Part shown: positions 1 through 11,867 of the stretch, piece after piece
Numbering within the stretch: position 1 is the stretch's first letter
How the letters are laid out: every line of letters begins with the position of its first letter
Assembly: GCF_019649055.1 (NCBI RefSeq)
Contig: NW_026570225.1
Coordinates: 2,728,001-2,792,000 of the forward strand
Length of the DNA stretch: 64,000 bases
Direction: 5' to 3'
Origin: Paramacrobiotus metropolitanus
Taxonomy: Eukaryota > Tardigrada > Eutardigrada > Parachela > Macrobiotidae
The notes under the pieces: model-generated
What the model was told of the DNA's origin: nothing
What the model saw: the letters and a program-made list of their open reading frames with translations, nothing else
Databases searched by the model: none
Made by a program: the position numbers and the translations under genes

Positions 1-874
1 ATTAAGATTTTTAAGTTCAGATTGTTATGTTTTATCAGTTTTTATGGTGACGGAACATGACGCGTTTTTTTATTAATTAAGATATCACGAACAGCATTTC
101 CCAAACTACGATGGGCAAGTGGACGCCGCACGCTTCCGTTTATGAAAGAGAAAACTGAAAAAGCGATCGAAATGATGCTTTCACCGTTTAAATACGTACC
201 AGGCGCAAATTTGTTTCAGTTTTAGGACAGAAAGTTTAAAGGCTGAACAGCTAAAGCTCATTCGCCTTACTTTACCATTAACAAAACAAGGCGAGATCAC
301 TCACTTCGCTGATGCTTTTTGTTCAATCCGATGACCAGAAATCCAACTCTCAGAGAAGGCCGTAAGATCAGCCCTAGTAGGTAAGTAAGGAGGAGTAAGT
401 ATTAAAATATCACGGCACTGACGACAGTATTTCGCAGAGATTCAGCACTTCTCGTTAACAGGAAAACCAATGCGAAGTAAACTCGTAGGACCGCAAAGAT
501 CTTGAAATTTTATGCAAAATCATGAAAACTAACAAGGAATTTTTTATTTTTAGAATGGGGCATGCTTTGATCTTCGACTGAATGAATGAAAACCCAGCCC
601 AATGGGTGGGCCTGACCCACGGTGCGGCCCAATCAAATCTGTAATAAAGGCCCACCGCCAGACAGTGCGCTTTTCAAATCCGTTTGATTTTCTTTTGCGG
701 TTCAGATTTTGGGGAACTGACGGCAGGTCACCAACTCACCATATAATCAAGCAACTTGCTGTCAGAAACTGACTGATAGCAGAAAAATGTATTTCTTTTA
801 TAGTTACTATTTACGGTTAATATGAAAGCGGTAATAGTTAAATATCATCATAAAATGTCATTTAGATTTTTTCC
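1..874. other. Intergenic, upstream of RCE1
   Basis: No coding exon was recognised on either strand. A patch at about 590-660 is richer in G/C and contains repeated GGGCC/GGCCC words, but it matches no feature I know. The last part presumably holds the RCE1 promoter and 5' UTR; no specific site was identified. Confidence 0.4.
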
Positions 875-2142
875 ATGAAAGAAGTTTTTGTTCCACTTCC
901 TGGCTTCCAACCAACTTACCAAGATCAGACCATGGAGAATGCGGAACATCTAAGCCGAGCAACACAGGGAAACCTCACCGGCGCCGGTATACCGGAATGC
1001 GATCGTGCCGAAATTGTTTTCACCTGGATAATAGGATCTTCCATCGCGTTTTGCTATGTTGCAAGCTTGTACATTCATCCGCTGGGTGCGAAACTGATTG
1101 CCTTCCCAAGTCGTAACCGCGATGATCCCGCGGAGATCAGGTCGCGATTTCAGCGAGTATTCTGCGCATCTGTGATTTCATGCTGCCTCTCGGCAGTCTT
1201 TCATTATTTTTCTGGAGTATGCTCGGATAAATCTTTTGTGGTTTGCTTCGCGAATCGGATAGGATTGCGATTTAACGGGGTATTGTTCGCGAGTGTTTTG
1301 CCGGTGATTTTGACACGTATGTAGATTAAATGCGTAACATCAGCTGGTTTCTGTGATCGTATCGTTTTTGGAAGAGTTCCTGATATTGCAGTGATTCTTT
1401 TTGCTGGTCCAATCGTGGGTGATTTTTTTGCTGGACGTTGGAGGGGATACAATCGAGCTTTCCTAACTCTAATTTATCGAAATCTGTATTACCGGCGGCG
1501 CGTACTTCGCGACACTATTTACTCCCACATCTGGTGGCGAGCTTATGTAAGTGGTTGATTATCTTACGTAGGTAATGTGCTTTTACAAATTTCCCAACAA
1601 TTTTCCACGATTCTAGATGCGTCCTCAATAGGTCCAAAGTGTTATAATGAATTTCTGGAACTATGACAATTTTAATTTTTTTAATTTGTTTCTTATTGTA
1701 GGTCGTGGCTCCGTTGTCCGAAGAATTTGTATATCGCGCATGCTTGATTCCCGTATTGATTGTGTGCTATGGGCCACGTGCTGCCATCCTGATAAGTCCG
1801 TTATCCTTCGGCGTCGCTCATTTGCATCACATCTTCGACCGGATACGACTGGGGACCCCGGCGCTGCGTGCTGTCATTGCTACGTTGTTTCAGATCGCCT
1901 ATACTTCCCTTTTCGGCCTGTACTCTGCGTACCTCTTCGTCCGCACTGGCCATATCGCCGCACCGATCCTTACGCATGCCCTGTGCAATGTGCTCGGCGT
2001 GCCTGAAATAGAGACATTCGGAACAGTGCCTCTGGGCGCGAAGATTGTCATGGTTGTAGCTTATTTGGGAGGATTCGGAATATGGTTGTATCTCCTGCAG
2101 CCTTTGACAGATCCTGGTCTGTATGGAAATGTGCAGTGGTAG
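875..2142 (+). CDS. RCE1: CAAX prenyl protease 2 (RCE1)
   Basis: This is a multipass endoplasmic-reticulum intramembrane protease that removes the last three residues of prenylated CAAX proteins such as Ras. Three exons close in phase: 875-1316, 1392-1546 and 1702-2142. Exon 3 carries the family core: SEEFVYRA (paired glutamates and arginine), FGVAHLHH with the conserved histidine, then FIRTGH-like and HALCN segments and the family ending QPLTDPGLYG. Exon 2 encodes a hydrophobic segment followed by a basic loop. The predicted protein is about 345 residues, usual for the family. The first ATG at 875 is used; an internal ATG at 932 is possible. The motifs are seen; the function follows from the family. 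Confidence 0.93.
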
Positions 2143-3150
2143 AAAAATGAGTAAGTTATGCAAGTTTGTTATTCGTATATTCAGCACTTTAGTGTTTATA
2201 TTATGATGAATAACGTCAGTTATCCCTGTCAGACATAATGCTGGTGAATTGTTTTGGGTTCTGAACCGTGTTACCGAATAGTTTTCTCATGGGTTAGATA
2301 TGGCTGTTCGTATTGGTCATTCTTTGGGGCTGCTTTATAGAATGGGACTTGCAGTTATCCTCAGAAGCTACAGCAAAGAGACAAGTGAGTACATAGATTG
2401 GCATACGTACAGCAAGTGGAACATGATGACTAGTTATCCCTGTCAGACAGAGTTTTTGGTGAATTGTATTACTGACTTGTTGCCAAATTTTTTAACGAAA
2501 TGTTCTATAAAAAAGCAGCCGGGTTCTAAAGTGTATCATCTTTTTCGTAGGTGTTATTTTTGTCAGCGATTGGCAGTCTGGAATCCAAATATACATTTAG
2601 ATTTTAAGGTGAGTAGAACGCACTAGAACAACTGGCCTGTGAGTTTTCAAGAAAAAAAATGATGATTTAAATCAGTTATCCCTGGCAGAATTTGGAATTT
2701 CGTTGTGGATTTAATTATACTTCATCTCTGAACATATAATGCATTTAATCATTATTTGAAGAGATCTGCACATGAATCAAATCAAAGCACACGAATACTA
2801 AAATTTGTTGCTTGCCTTGCAGGTGCCGATTTTATGGAATCCATCTGAACTAGTGATCCTCTAATATGTAAACCTATTTCTTTAGGTGATTTGCGACATA
2901 TCTTCTGCCTTTCTTACAGCTTCTTTATTTTGTGGTTGCTCTGTGCAAGAGAACTCAGCTTGCATCATTTATGCTTAAAAGTGCCATAGAGATTAATTTT
3001 GTACAGATATGTTAGTAGAGATTTCGCTTTTGTTATGCAAACATAAAACAACAGTCAGTAAAACATTTCGTCATAAAAAATGTGATAATAAACATTTCGT
3101 CGACCACAGCGTGAGGTACTGAGCATTGTATACTGTACAACGAGATGTTT
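2143..3150. other. RCE1 3' flank with a short dispersed repeat
   Basis: No recognised gene. The word AGTTATCCCTGTCAGACA occurs exactly at 2218-2235 and 2432-2449, with a degenerate third copy at 2674-2689. The first two copies are each followed 9-11 bases later by GGTGAATTG. A 108-codon open frame at 2300-2626 spans the second copy, has no homology I recognise and is not annotated as a gene. Confidence 0.4.
2218..2689 (+). repeat. Three short spaced direct repeats
   Basis: Two exact 18-nt copies lie 214 bases apart, and a third copy with one substitution inside the core follows 242 bases later. The flanking sequences are otherwise different, so this is a short spaced repeat and not a duplicated exon. 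The significance is unknown. Confidence 0.6.
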
Positions 3151-3887
3151 CTAATGGTGATCCTTCCGGCGTCGCACAATTTCGGCTTTAGCGTGATGAT
3201 CCCAGTGTGGATGGTTGTAGTTTTCTTTCCCGTCAAGATCACGATCTCGACGTCGCTCATGGTGGATATCATGACTGTGATGTCTCGGCCAGCCGAACAT
3301 TTTGAAAAACTTACGATCGCTGTAGTCGCTATCGTCGTCGAAAAACCATTTTAGCCCATATGTGGACCAGGACAGGCAGCGGGAATCACCTCGGCGTCTA
3401 CCATTCCAGTAGCAGTCGTTGGTGGTCACATCGTCGTCATCCTCGTCGTGGTCACTGGTGGGGCGGCCATTGTACCATCCTGTTTGAGTGTTAACTACGA
3501 CGGGAACAACGACTGGACGGCGGCCGCCATTGGCGACTGGCACCGCTACTGGCCCACTCTGCCAATGCTGCTCATGCCAGACAAGCTGCTTATCGCTAGT
3601 TCCTTCCTGTTCAGTTGGCGCTGCAGAAAAACCAGATGCAATTAAAATTAATGATCGGGCTATTATTGTACATTTATTATTCTAGCAAGGTTATAATTTC
3701 TTCAAAATTGAATCTGGCGAAACCATTTAAATCCGATTTTCTGCACGATCATTTCAGAGCGACTTAAAGGTAACCGGATTACATTTCCGGACTGGCATGA
3801 ATCGAAAGCGAAGTTTTGGCATAGCCTACCTGAAAGGCACGGTGCAACCACAAAGGTCACAAAAAAAAGCCAAGAAACCGGTGCCAT
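3151..3887 (-). CDS. Secreted orphan protein rich in Asp, Arg, His and Trp
   Basis: Two exons on the minus strand, 3887-3830 and 3620-3151, join in phase to give 175 residues. Exon 1 encodes a clear signal peptide: Met-Ala-Pro, a hydrophobic core LFFVTFVV, then a small-residue cleavage region APCLSA. Its donor (CAG|gtaggc) and the next acceptor (ttttctgcag) are both good. The mature protein is polar, with a Val/Pro stretch PVVVPVVV, an acidic run DHDEDDDD, two cysteines about 15 residues apart, and a His/Arg-rich tail ending RRRKDHH. I recognise no domain. It is probably a lineage-specific secreted protein; metal or anion binding by the His and Asp clusters would be speculation. Confidence 0.7.
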
Positions 3888-5298
3888 TTATTTAAATTTA
3901 GTTTCCTGGTAGGTGTGCACAGAATCACTACATACATATAATCGAATAGGTTAACGCATACGAGAACCGCTAATTAAATACTAAACAGAAACTTTCCGTT
4001 AGCTACCAACCTTACGCATGCAGTTGTACCATATATTCGTGTTCCGGAAGTTCGTTGCCTTTGTTTGGGATAACATCTTAACATAAGCGGCAAGCTGAAG
4101 TTATTCATCTAGTGTCACAGAACCACTCGGTTTTTAATCACTAAAGTTTTGGTATACAAAGTGCCTCAACGTGGCCATTTGCGGACTGCTTACGAAAGTG
4201 CACGTGCACTTGCCATAAGTTCGACCAAAAGCACGCCAGTGTTTTTTTGAGGATAATTAATTATATTACGCGTAGCTTATCAACGGCATAAGAACGAAAA
4301 ATAATGTGTCTAACTGAAGTGTACCGTAGTAATACCGTGCCACATCGCAAATAAAATACATAAATCACTGCTCTTTCATTGACCCTTTTATGCTCGATGC
4401 GATCGTTATGATATTTATACTGTGATATTATTGATGTACGGTATGGAGGGTAGGTACAAAGTGGGCCAAGTTAAAGGGTTTTAAAAGTTTTAAAAGTTTT
4501 AAGACTTGGCCCACTTTGTACCTACAGTGCAAATTAAATGCTAATTCCCAGGTTCGGCATTGTTTATTCAATCCCAAGTTTGTTCATTTAGTCCTTGTAA
4601 AGGCATGCGCCATAACTTATTTTCAGAACTGCATCGAACTTCCTAATTGTTCAAGACAGTTTTTCAACTTTCGATATCTTTTATAATAGGGTCACTTGGG
4701 CACAGGTGTAATTATACATACAGCAGCCCAGTTATAATGGTAAAAACGATTTTTGATCGTGCTTAAAACAAATTAACTGAACGATTAACTGTTAAATTAT
4801 TGTTCTCTCTGTATTTTTCCGTACTCTGCATTATAAACTGAAAAAGCGGTCAGGTATAATAAAATTAGCCGTCCACGAGGCCGGCAGTGCCGAGCGCGGA
4901 TGCGCCAGACCTTTGTGATAACACTCCTCATTATAACTTCATAACATTACTTTTATTCCGTTTAGGCGGGTCGCCGGACGCTACACCCATAACGAATTTC
5001 TTTGACAAACATTTCGACAACCACGTGTATGTTCTAACAGGATGGTTTAAAACGCACACAGGAACAACGAAACACGAAGGATGAGTAACAGTGTGAGTAT
5101 CTTGGAGTAACATTTTCCGCTCAGGGAATACTATCCAATAGTACACAAACAGTGCGGAAAATCAACAAAACAGTGCACAATTACATAATACCATACAAAG
5201 TGACAAAAATAACTTTGGTAATTGATTGATAACCGATCCCCCATGAAACAAAATCACAGTCCAATGCTTAACGTTTTAAAAAATCGCTGTCGGAAAAG
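3888..5298. other. Intergenic between the secreted orphan and the nrf-6-like gene
   Basis: No coding exon recognised. It holds the 21-bp perfect inverted repeat at 4450-4525, listed separately. Short open frames near 4890-5130 have no support beyond length. Confidence 0.4.
4450..4525. repeat. 21-bp perfect inverted repeat (hairpin)
   Basis: The arm at 4450-4470 (GTAGGTACAAAGTGGGCCAA, then G) is the exact reverse complement of 4505-4525. The 34-nt spacer is made of short GTTTTAAAA-like repeats. A perfect stem this long in non-coding DNA suggests a small foldback element or a structured RNA. No target-site duplication was identified. Confidence 0.8.
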
Positions 5299-8200
5299 TT
5301 ATTCTTCCTTTTTTGTATTCCTTTTCAGTTGTTTTTCAATAAGTTTTTCCAGTGCCAGTAAAGGCGATTCACACCCAACCGTAAAAATGAAGGCAAAACC
5401 GTACGTAACCAACAGTGTTCCAAAGAAATGGTAGACCTACAAAAGAGAAAAGTTTTATTAAAACCACGTTCTGTTAAGAATGTTGCACCGTCGATTTCCG
5501 TCACGGAAGCAATACATTGGAGATTATATAGATATACTCCACACTCAACATAAATTACTAAGTCTTGTATATTTAGGTAGGTATACTCGCTAACAAGGAT
5601 AAGGATATTCCTAACATAAGTTAAGTTTCGTGCTTCGAACAACAAAATCTTATATTACTGTGTTTTATGTTGACAGTAAAATCCTTAATTAACGTACCGC
5701 TGAATAGTGGGAAAAATCTTCGGTGGTTGTTAATCCCAAATAATAGATCATCATAATAGGGATGTGGATTAAGTAACAACAGTAAGTCAATCTGCTGAGA
5801 GGAATGAAAGCCTTCCAAGATAATAGAGTGTTGACAAATCCTGTAAAAATCGAACATACTCCATAGTTTATTAAGCCAGTGAACTCACAATAGCTAATAG
5901 TATGACAAGTATGACCTTTACGACTTCGCATGCAATACATGCACCGGTTTTGGACAATTGTGCAATCAACGAGAATCATGTGTTACTGAAACTCGCAACA
6001 CTTACCACCATAGCCCTGAACACAGGCGAAAATCACCCAACAAACGCACAACGCCCAAACACTCCGATGCAGAGTGTTGTACGTAACGGAAGCCGGTAAA
6101 TCCAGCGACTCCTCTCCTTGGTTCACATGCCACAAGCCATACAAAACGGCTGTAGCGGAAACCGCGGCGACGATCCAAATGAAGAATGCGGTCACCAGCG
6201 ACATTCGTACTGGTTTCTCTTTATATTTTGCAAGTAAATATCCGAAGAGCAAGCCAATAATGTAAGGTCCCATTCGGCACCACGGTTTAATATAATATCG
6301 GTTGAAATAATCCCACAAATTCGTTCCTTCCGCCCTAAAAACTGCCCACTTAACTTTCTCTGTTGACTGCACAAACAGGGAGATATTTTCATTAAATCCT
6401 ACATGTTGGTTAGGTCTCCACCGTTTCCCAAAATACTAGGATTCACGTGATACTCGGCGGAAATGACCGCAGTGCTCGCCAAATGAGCCACCATGAAAAT
6501 CCCCATGCTGACGAAACCGGCAATAGGTAATCTAAGACGGATTGCGAGACAGTCCTTGTAATTCTGGTCAAACTTTTAATGCCGTTTTTGAGGAGTACAC
6601 ATTGGGTGCAACAGGGTTGGACTTACTTCACTAACGGTAAAAGAATTAGCGGAGTCACCCAATAAAATTGCATGTCGTTGGCCAAATACCATGTCCATCC
6701 CATGCACTGCAATAACCACCAGATACACTTGAAATCTGATAGTTTATGGTTGACACTCAATTTAATACACTTGGAATCTTGAACTGACCTGCTGGGAGGT
6801 GCGCACCAAATTGTTAACATAGAGCAGATTGGTCCACCACGAGTAGCTGCAACTGTCTACTTCCATCCCGTTAGGATTCCACATGGGTCCAATATTGAGG
6901 TATTTGAAAAGCGACAAATACACTCCCATTATCACTGCATATACGGCTGTTAACCTGGAATTTACAAGGCGAGCTTTCTTGGTTTTTCCGCCAACTCAAG
7001 CAACAAATGTTTAGCTTTATGCATTACTTACCGCCAGTAGCGGTGGATGTAATACTGAATTACCGGGAACTTCTTGGTTTTCTCGTAGTTTAGGACAAAC
7101 AAGTAACATACAAGTAGGCCACTACAACAAAAATGTCTAATATTGGTCAAATGCGGATGTTTAAATTTTCCTGTTTTATGTAACTTTTGCAGTAATCTCG
7201 TTGTTATATCTGTAAGTTAAGATATATGTAATAGCTTGCGCTTAAGAGTAACTCTGCATTTATCAAACCTAATAAACTGCTGTGATCACCTCATTGTGAA
7301 AAACGTGTCGACAGACACAGTGGCGTTAGCAATCGCTTGAAACCAAAAATTTCCTAAAACATCTTCCACCACCACCAGATTTCCTAAAAAATACCGAAAG
7401 TGAAGCCTTGACCCTTCATTACGTGTTGTGATTGAACGTACGGATAACCATAAATCCAAATCCGTAAGTGTGGCCCAATAAAACCCAAGTCATGCTCAGG
7501 AAACGAATTCCGTGTATACACGAAAGAGATCGATCATTGGTGCTGCAAGTGTCCAAGATCTTTTTCCCGTTGCCATATAAACTGAATGCCAGCAAGATAT
7601 CCGATAATACTCCTGCAATAGTATGTACTCGTATTAGTATCCTATTAGACATACCTCGAAGCCACCAACAAATCGGCGACGTAAATTACGAAAATTTATA
7701 ATCTGTGCCCTTTCTAATATTCTTGAATTATATATGTACGGTAGTACCGAGCTGTTCGTGCACGGGAACGATTTTCACTGTTTCCACTGTGACCTTTTCT
7801 TTTATTAGCGTCTCTTTCGACCCTAGAAGTGGTGCATCGTCTGCATCAGTTTCCACCTTTTCGACTTCGGTGTGCTGATGCACGGTGTCGCCATTAGTGT
7901 GGACGGTGGTGTCGGAAGCGATCACTGTCGTCGTTGGTGCATCATCGGATGCGCTGATATCTGCGACATAGGGAATACTGTCGGTGGAAGGGTGACCATG
8001 TCCGATGGGCGGGTACATGACTGCCGTCGTTGTTGCAGAAATGGTAGTAACAGAAGTAATATCCGCCGGATTAGTATTAAGATTTTTCACAAGGACACGA
8101 TAGATGAAGACATCGTACAATGTTCCAATGGTTATAAGCATTCCGAAAAAGCCTATTACGCATCTAAAAAATCGTAAGTGACGGCTACATTCTTCAGGCT

Positions 8201-9895
8201 TGATGGTATACGTAAAACGCACTTAAAAGGCCGACAAAAGCCGCACACACTGAAGGGATGTTTGACTTTGTGATACCATGGTCAGCTTACAGGAGAGCAA
8301 TGGCTTTTGTGTCGTATTCGTAGTAGCGCGGTTGGCAGGTCGAAGAATACACTTCTAGGGTCATGTTGATCAGATTTGTTGGGATCATCGTTAGCACTAC
8401 AAAGATTAATACATCAAATTACTTAGAATAACAACTGCAAGATATTGATTAATAAAAGCTACAAAATGCGGTTAAACAAACTAGTATGCTTTTTTGCGTA
8501 CAGTTGGAAGCTATGTAGAACGTATCCTCGTCCGTACAACTGTCAGGATAACAAAATCCAATTTTTAGAGCCAGCATAGTCATTCCCGCTCCCATTTCGC
8601 CTCCAGCTGCCGGATCCTTATTATGTCAAAACGAATTTCGAACTTATAATTTGGTTCAGTGCGCGCATAAAGTGAGCGCGCATGCTTACTCATATTGTAT
8701 GTCTGCACGCAAATTATATTTTTTTGATTAAATATATTATTGCTAATTTGCTACTTTTTGCTAGTATTAATATTGTGAGCACCGCAAATAATTATAGTTT
8801 TGATTTGCACAATTTACTAAAATTAGTTATAATTGATTTACTAGTACACCTCCTCTACTCTAGTGTTTTGTACAAGTACATGTACATCAGGTGCTGATAC
8901 TGAGCGGCAAAAACAATAGGAAAAAGCAAATGATCGCATCTTATATTATTATTCCAGTACCGGCGTGTAGATTTAGGTAGATATTTTGTTGGATTTGCAT
9001 AAAGCAGCATACCGTTCCGCTTGTGTTTTGATAAGGTCCAAAAGCAGCTAAACAGTACTTTCCACGGAAATCCGTAGCGTTATTCGTAACCGCTTCGATG
9101 GCTCGACATTCGTCGAAAGATCCCAGCCACTGGAAATTTCCCTGAAGAATCCCAGCCTCCGGCTTACCAGATGCGTCCAAAACTGTCAAGTCAGAATTTG
9201 CACTCTAGCTATCTATCACAACACTGACGTACATCGTACTCGCATTATTTTATGGAACTGCAGTATGTACGCAATTTACTTTCTATTCATACTCTTTATT
9301 CATACTTTTTACTTATGGTCTATAATGTACAGGAAAAGTAGAATGAATCACAAAAAGTAGCGATGCGAATACAGTTGCGATTTTATTTTGCGTAGAATTT
9401 GATAAAAAAGATTGTAGTGTCTCTGCAAAGGATGATACTAAAGTGCCTGTATGGGAGCCATATTTTTTTACTGTATGCATGATTATTGATCTTAATAAGA
9501 TATTCCTGCGCTGAAATATTCGGTAATTTAGATCTATAAGGCCGAATTAACCATTGCTGATCCAATTTTAATTTTTACTCACACTGGAACGCCCACATTT
9601 GTTTGTTCTGTGCTTGCGCAATGATGAGGGACATATCATCTGCGCAGGCGCGCGAAACATTGGCATTCCAAGGAACATCCCGGGAGTTTCCCAAGACATC
9701 CAGTAATATTTCCGGATTGTCTTTCAAGAGATTTCTGACTCCGTGATAGCGGTTCAAAACTTCCGAATACTGCTCGACGCTGGCCGAAGCCACCCGTGCC
9801 CGTTGCTGGACATAATCGAAAAACGGCGGCTGCTGTGTAAAGACAACCGGAAATATGACTAAAAGAACACAGCAGCAAAACAACCGCATCTTCAT
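5299..9895 (-). CDS. Nose-resistant-to-fluoxetine-like membrane acyltransferase
   Basis: A multipass membrane protein of the nrf-6/ndg-4 family: an extracellular NRF domain followed by an acyltransferase_3 fold. Fourteen exons close in phase: 9895-9583, 9182-9013, 8616-8502, 8396-8291, 8163-7748, 7612-7442, 7353-7290, 7121-7032, 6954-6789, 6706-6627, 6531-6403, 6334-6006, 5840-5698 and 5436-5299 (809 aa). A signal peptide starts at ATG 9895 (MKMRLFCCCVLLVIF); ATG 9922 is an alternative. Family landmarks are LDASGKP and GNFQWLG, CYPDSCTDEDT, GTLYDV, HGIRFLSMTWVLLGHTYG, VDTFF, WWTNLLY, WTWYLANDMQFYW, YIKPWCRMGPYIIG and PLSRLTY. Exon 8163-7748 adds an unusual Thr/Asp/Val-rich linker of about 100 residues after the first membrane segment. 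In Caenorhabditis elegans the family affects drug response and yolk uptake; the substrate here is unknown. Confidence 0.92.
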
Positions 9896-10869
9896 CTCGG
9901 AACGTACAATAATGACCACCATCACAGGGAAACAGAAATTCGATCGTCAGTTTGCACGATATATACTGATAGTGCAAGAATTAAACTTTCTGCAGTGAAC
10001 CGTAATGATAGTGATATTGATAATACTGTAACTGGGCGCGCATAGTTGGCGCTGCAGCTGAATTGTAATAACTCCACGTGATTTGTCTATTGCAAGTCGG
10101 TTACTTTTCTTTGTACAATTAACCTATTATATCGACAACTACTATCTTTTGCTAGTATACTTTATATATTAACTGCATGATGTGATGTACTCGTAGTGTA
10201 ATAAGAGTACAAAATGCGACACACGCTTTTATCGGCGACATTCCTTATCGCTCCTAATATTGCTATCACTGATGCCGATAACCCCGTTTTTCTTGTCATG
10301 TCGTTGAATTAAAGTGCCGATACCGGCTCGCACAATTTCGAAGAGGTAAACTATTGGTGAGGCTAACTAGCCTAACTTGAAAGTATCCTTCAGTCGAAAG
10401 TCCAGACAAACGAAGTTAGTTTATTTAGCAGTGTATCCTTTTATATTGGATTATGATAATGTGCTGTGTTTGCGAATTGCAGTCACTAAAATAACAAGCC
10501 TTGCTTCGGCAGTTTTATCTCTATAATTAAAACGGCACGAGTCCCACTGCCCTGTGCAGATCGTAATTTAAAATTTTAAAAAATCAACAAAGTACAACAA
10601 TTTTTTTCTTCTGCGAAAAGTTAAGGAGCTGTTGTCAACTAATGGTAAGCTATAGGACTATACCGAGGCGTTTGATAACCATTCCTTGTTATTTTCATAA
10701 GCACTGCGTTTCACAGATTACTTACGATTACCTAACTGTACTTCCTCTCCCAAGTTCCTAACTAACGTGCTAACAAGTAAATAAGAAACTTTACGCATTT
10801 ATACACATTTACAAAAACGATTTCCTTTTTTTATTCAGATACGGTAAGTTTAATACGCATAATATATTA

Positions 10870-11206
10870 CAAGCTGAGCACGGATGAATATTGGCTTTCG
10901 ACTATCTCAGATTTTCTTATCAGAATAATGCAGTATGTTGCAACATGGTTAGAAAATAAGCTGTTTCCCTGGAAATTTGTAATTTAGTAAGCACAAGAGC
11001 GAGAACCCGCCCATGTTAGCCCTATGGCATCCATGGTAACAAGCTTTTGAGTGACCACTGGTCCTAAGGTTCTGCAGACAACAAACAACGATTGGTCGTA
11101 GATCACTCGCGTGATTGAGAGGTTTCTAATGCATTTTGAAGCAGAAAAATTGGTTGAGTAGAAGCTGAGATCACCCGAAATCCTGGCACAGATAGTTAGT
11201 ATTCAT
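10870..11206 (+). repeat. Dispersed non-autonomous repeat, intact copy
   Basis: About 337 bp, starting CAAGCTGAGCACGG and ending GTTAGTATTCAT, flanked on both sides by TTA. The same sequence recurs at 56750-58011, where it is split by an insertion. The near identity of the two copies over more than 300 bp implies recent mobility. The ends do not form terminal inverted repeats with each other, and no open frame is present, so the class is uncertain. Confidence 0.85.
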
Positions 11207-11472
11207 TTAATTATGACATGTGTACACCGGTACGCTTTTTATGGCTACTATAATTATCTGATAATACGAGTAATAATAAAAATTACTGAGTGGTGCTCGC
11301 TGGTGTAAATATTCAGAATAAAATTTATAAAAATAATAGCGGGTTAAAGGCACATGCGATTTGCTACATACTGTCAAAATTATTATAACATACATTGACT
11401 TTCCTGACAAAAGCAGGAAATGCCACTCTGCCAAGATGAAGCGGCTACGGTAGAAACTAGAAAGTAGGTATA

Positions 11473-11511
11473 GTGCTTCTACAATCTACTTACTGTAGAT
11501 TGTAGAAGCAC
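11473..11511. repeat. 16-bp perfect hairpin
   Basis: The arm GTGCTTCTACAATCTA (11473-11488) and its exact reverse complement (11496-11511) enclose a 7-nt loop. It lies about 360 bp upstream of the SARA start codon. The stem is shorter than a typical pre-miRNA but perfect. Confidence 0.8.
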
Positions 11512-11867
11512 AGTGTACGCTATTGTACAGTTATTCTACAGCCGATGCTCCAGTTTTTTTGTTTTGTGACTTTACGTACCTAACGATAAATAAACAATCT
11601 ACTGCGCAACCTGATTCGAGTGAAGCAAAGAATATTTTTATACACGTGAAACTCATGGACAATTTTTTTTTGTCTCGATAAGTATTATTTGCAATATATC
11701 GCATTGAATGTTGATACCGTTCTTGAACGTGGTCTTTCGTTAATGGCGTAAGTAGTGCAGATTTCCGAGTATTTACCATCATCTCCACTTTTATTTGTGT
11801 CTTGCCCGTGTTGTGGATTTCGTCTTTCCTGTATTGGAAAGTAATCACTACTGTTTGTCTTAATCAA

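Larger units (their letters stand above)
9923..11867. other. Divergent intergenic region between the nrf-6-like gene and SARA
   Basis: The two genes are transcribed away from this 1.9-kb stretch, so promoters for both should lie here. It also contains one full copy of a dispersed repeat (10870-11206) and a 16-bp perfect hairpin (11473-11511). Minus-strand open frames at 11531-11867 read against the SARA start and show no recognisable product. Confidence 0.5.

Noticed and set aside
2300-2626. 108-codon plus-strand ORF
   Set aside because: It spans a copy of the short repeat, has no recognisable domain, and its composition looks like AT-rich non-coding DNA.
3145-3685. Plus-strand ORFs opposite the secreted orphan
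   Set aside because: They are antisense frames of a gene that has a signal peptide and clean splice sites on the minus strand.
11531-11867. Minus-strand ORFs upstream of SARA
   Set aside because: No homology and no splice logic; they run into the SARA start from the opposite strand.
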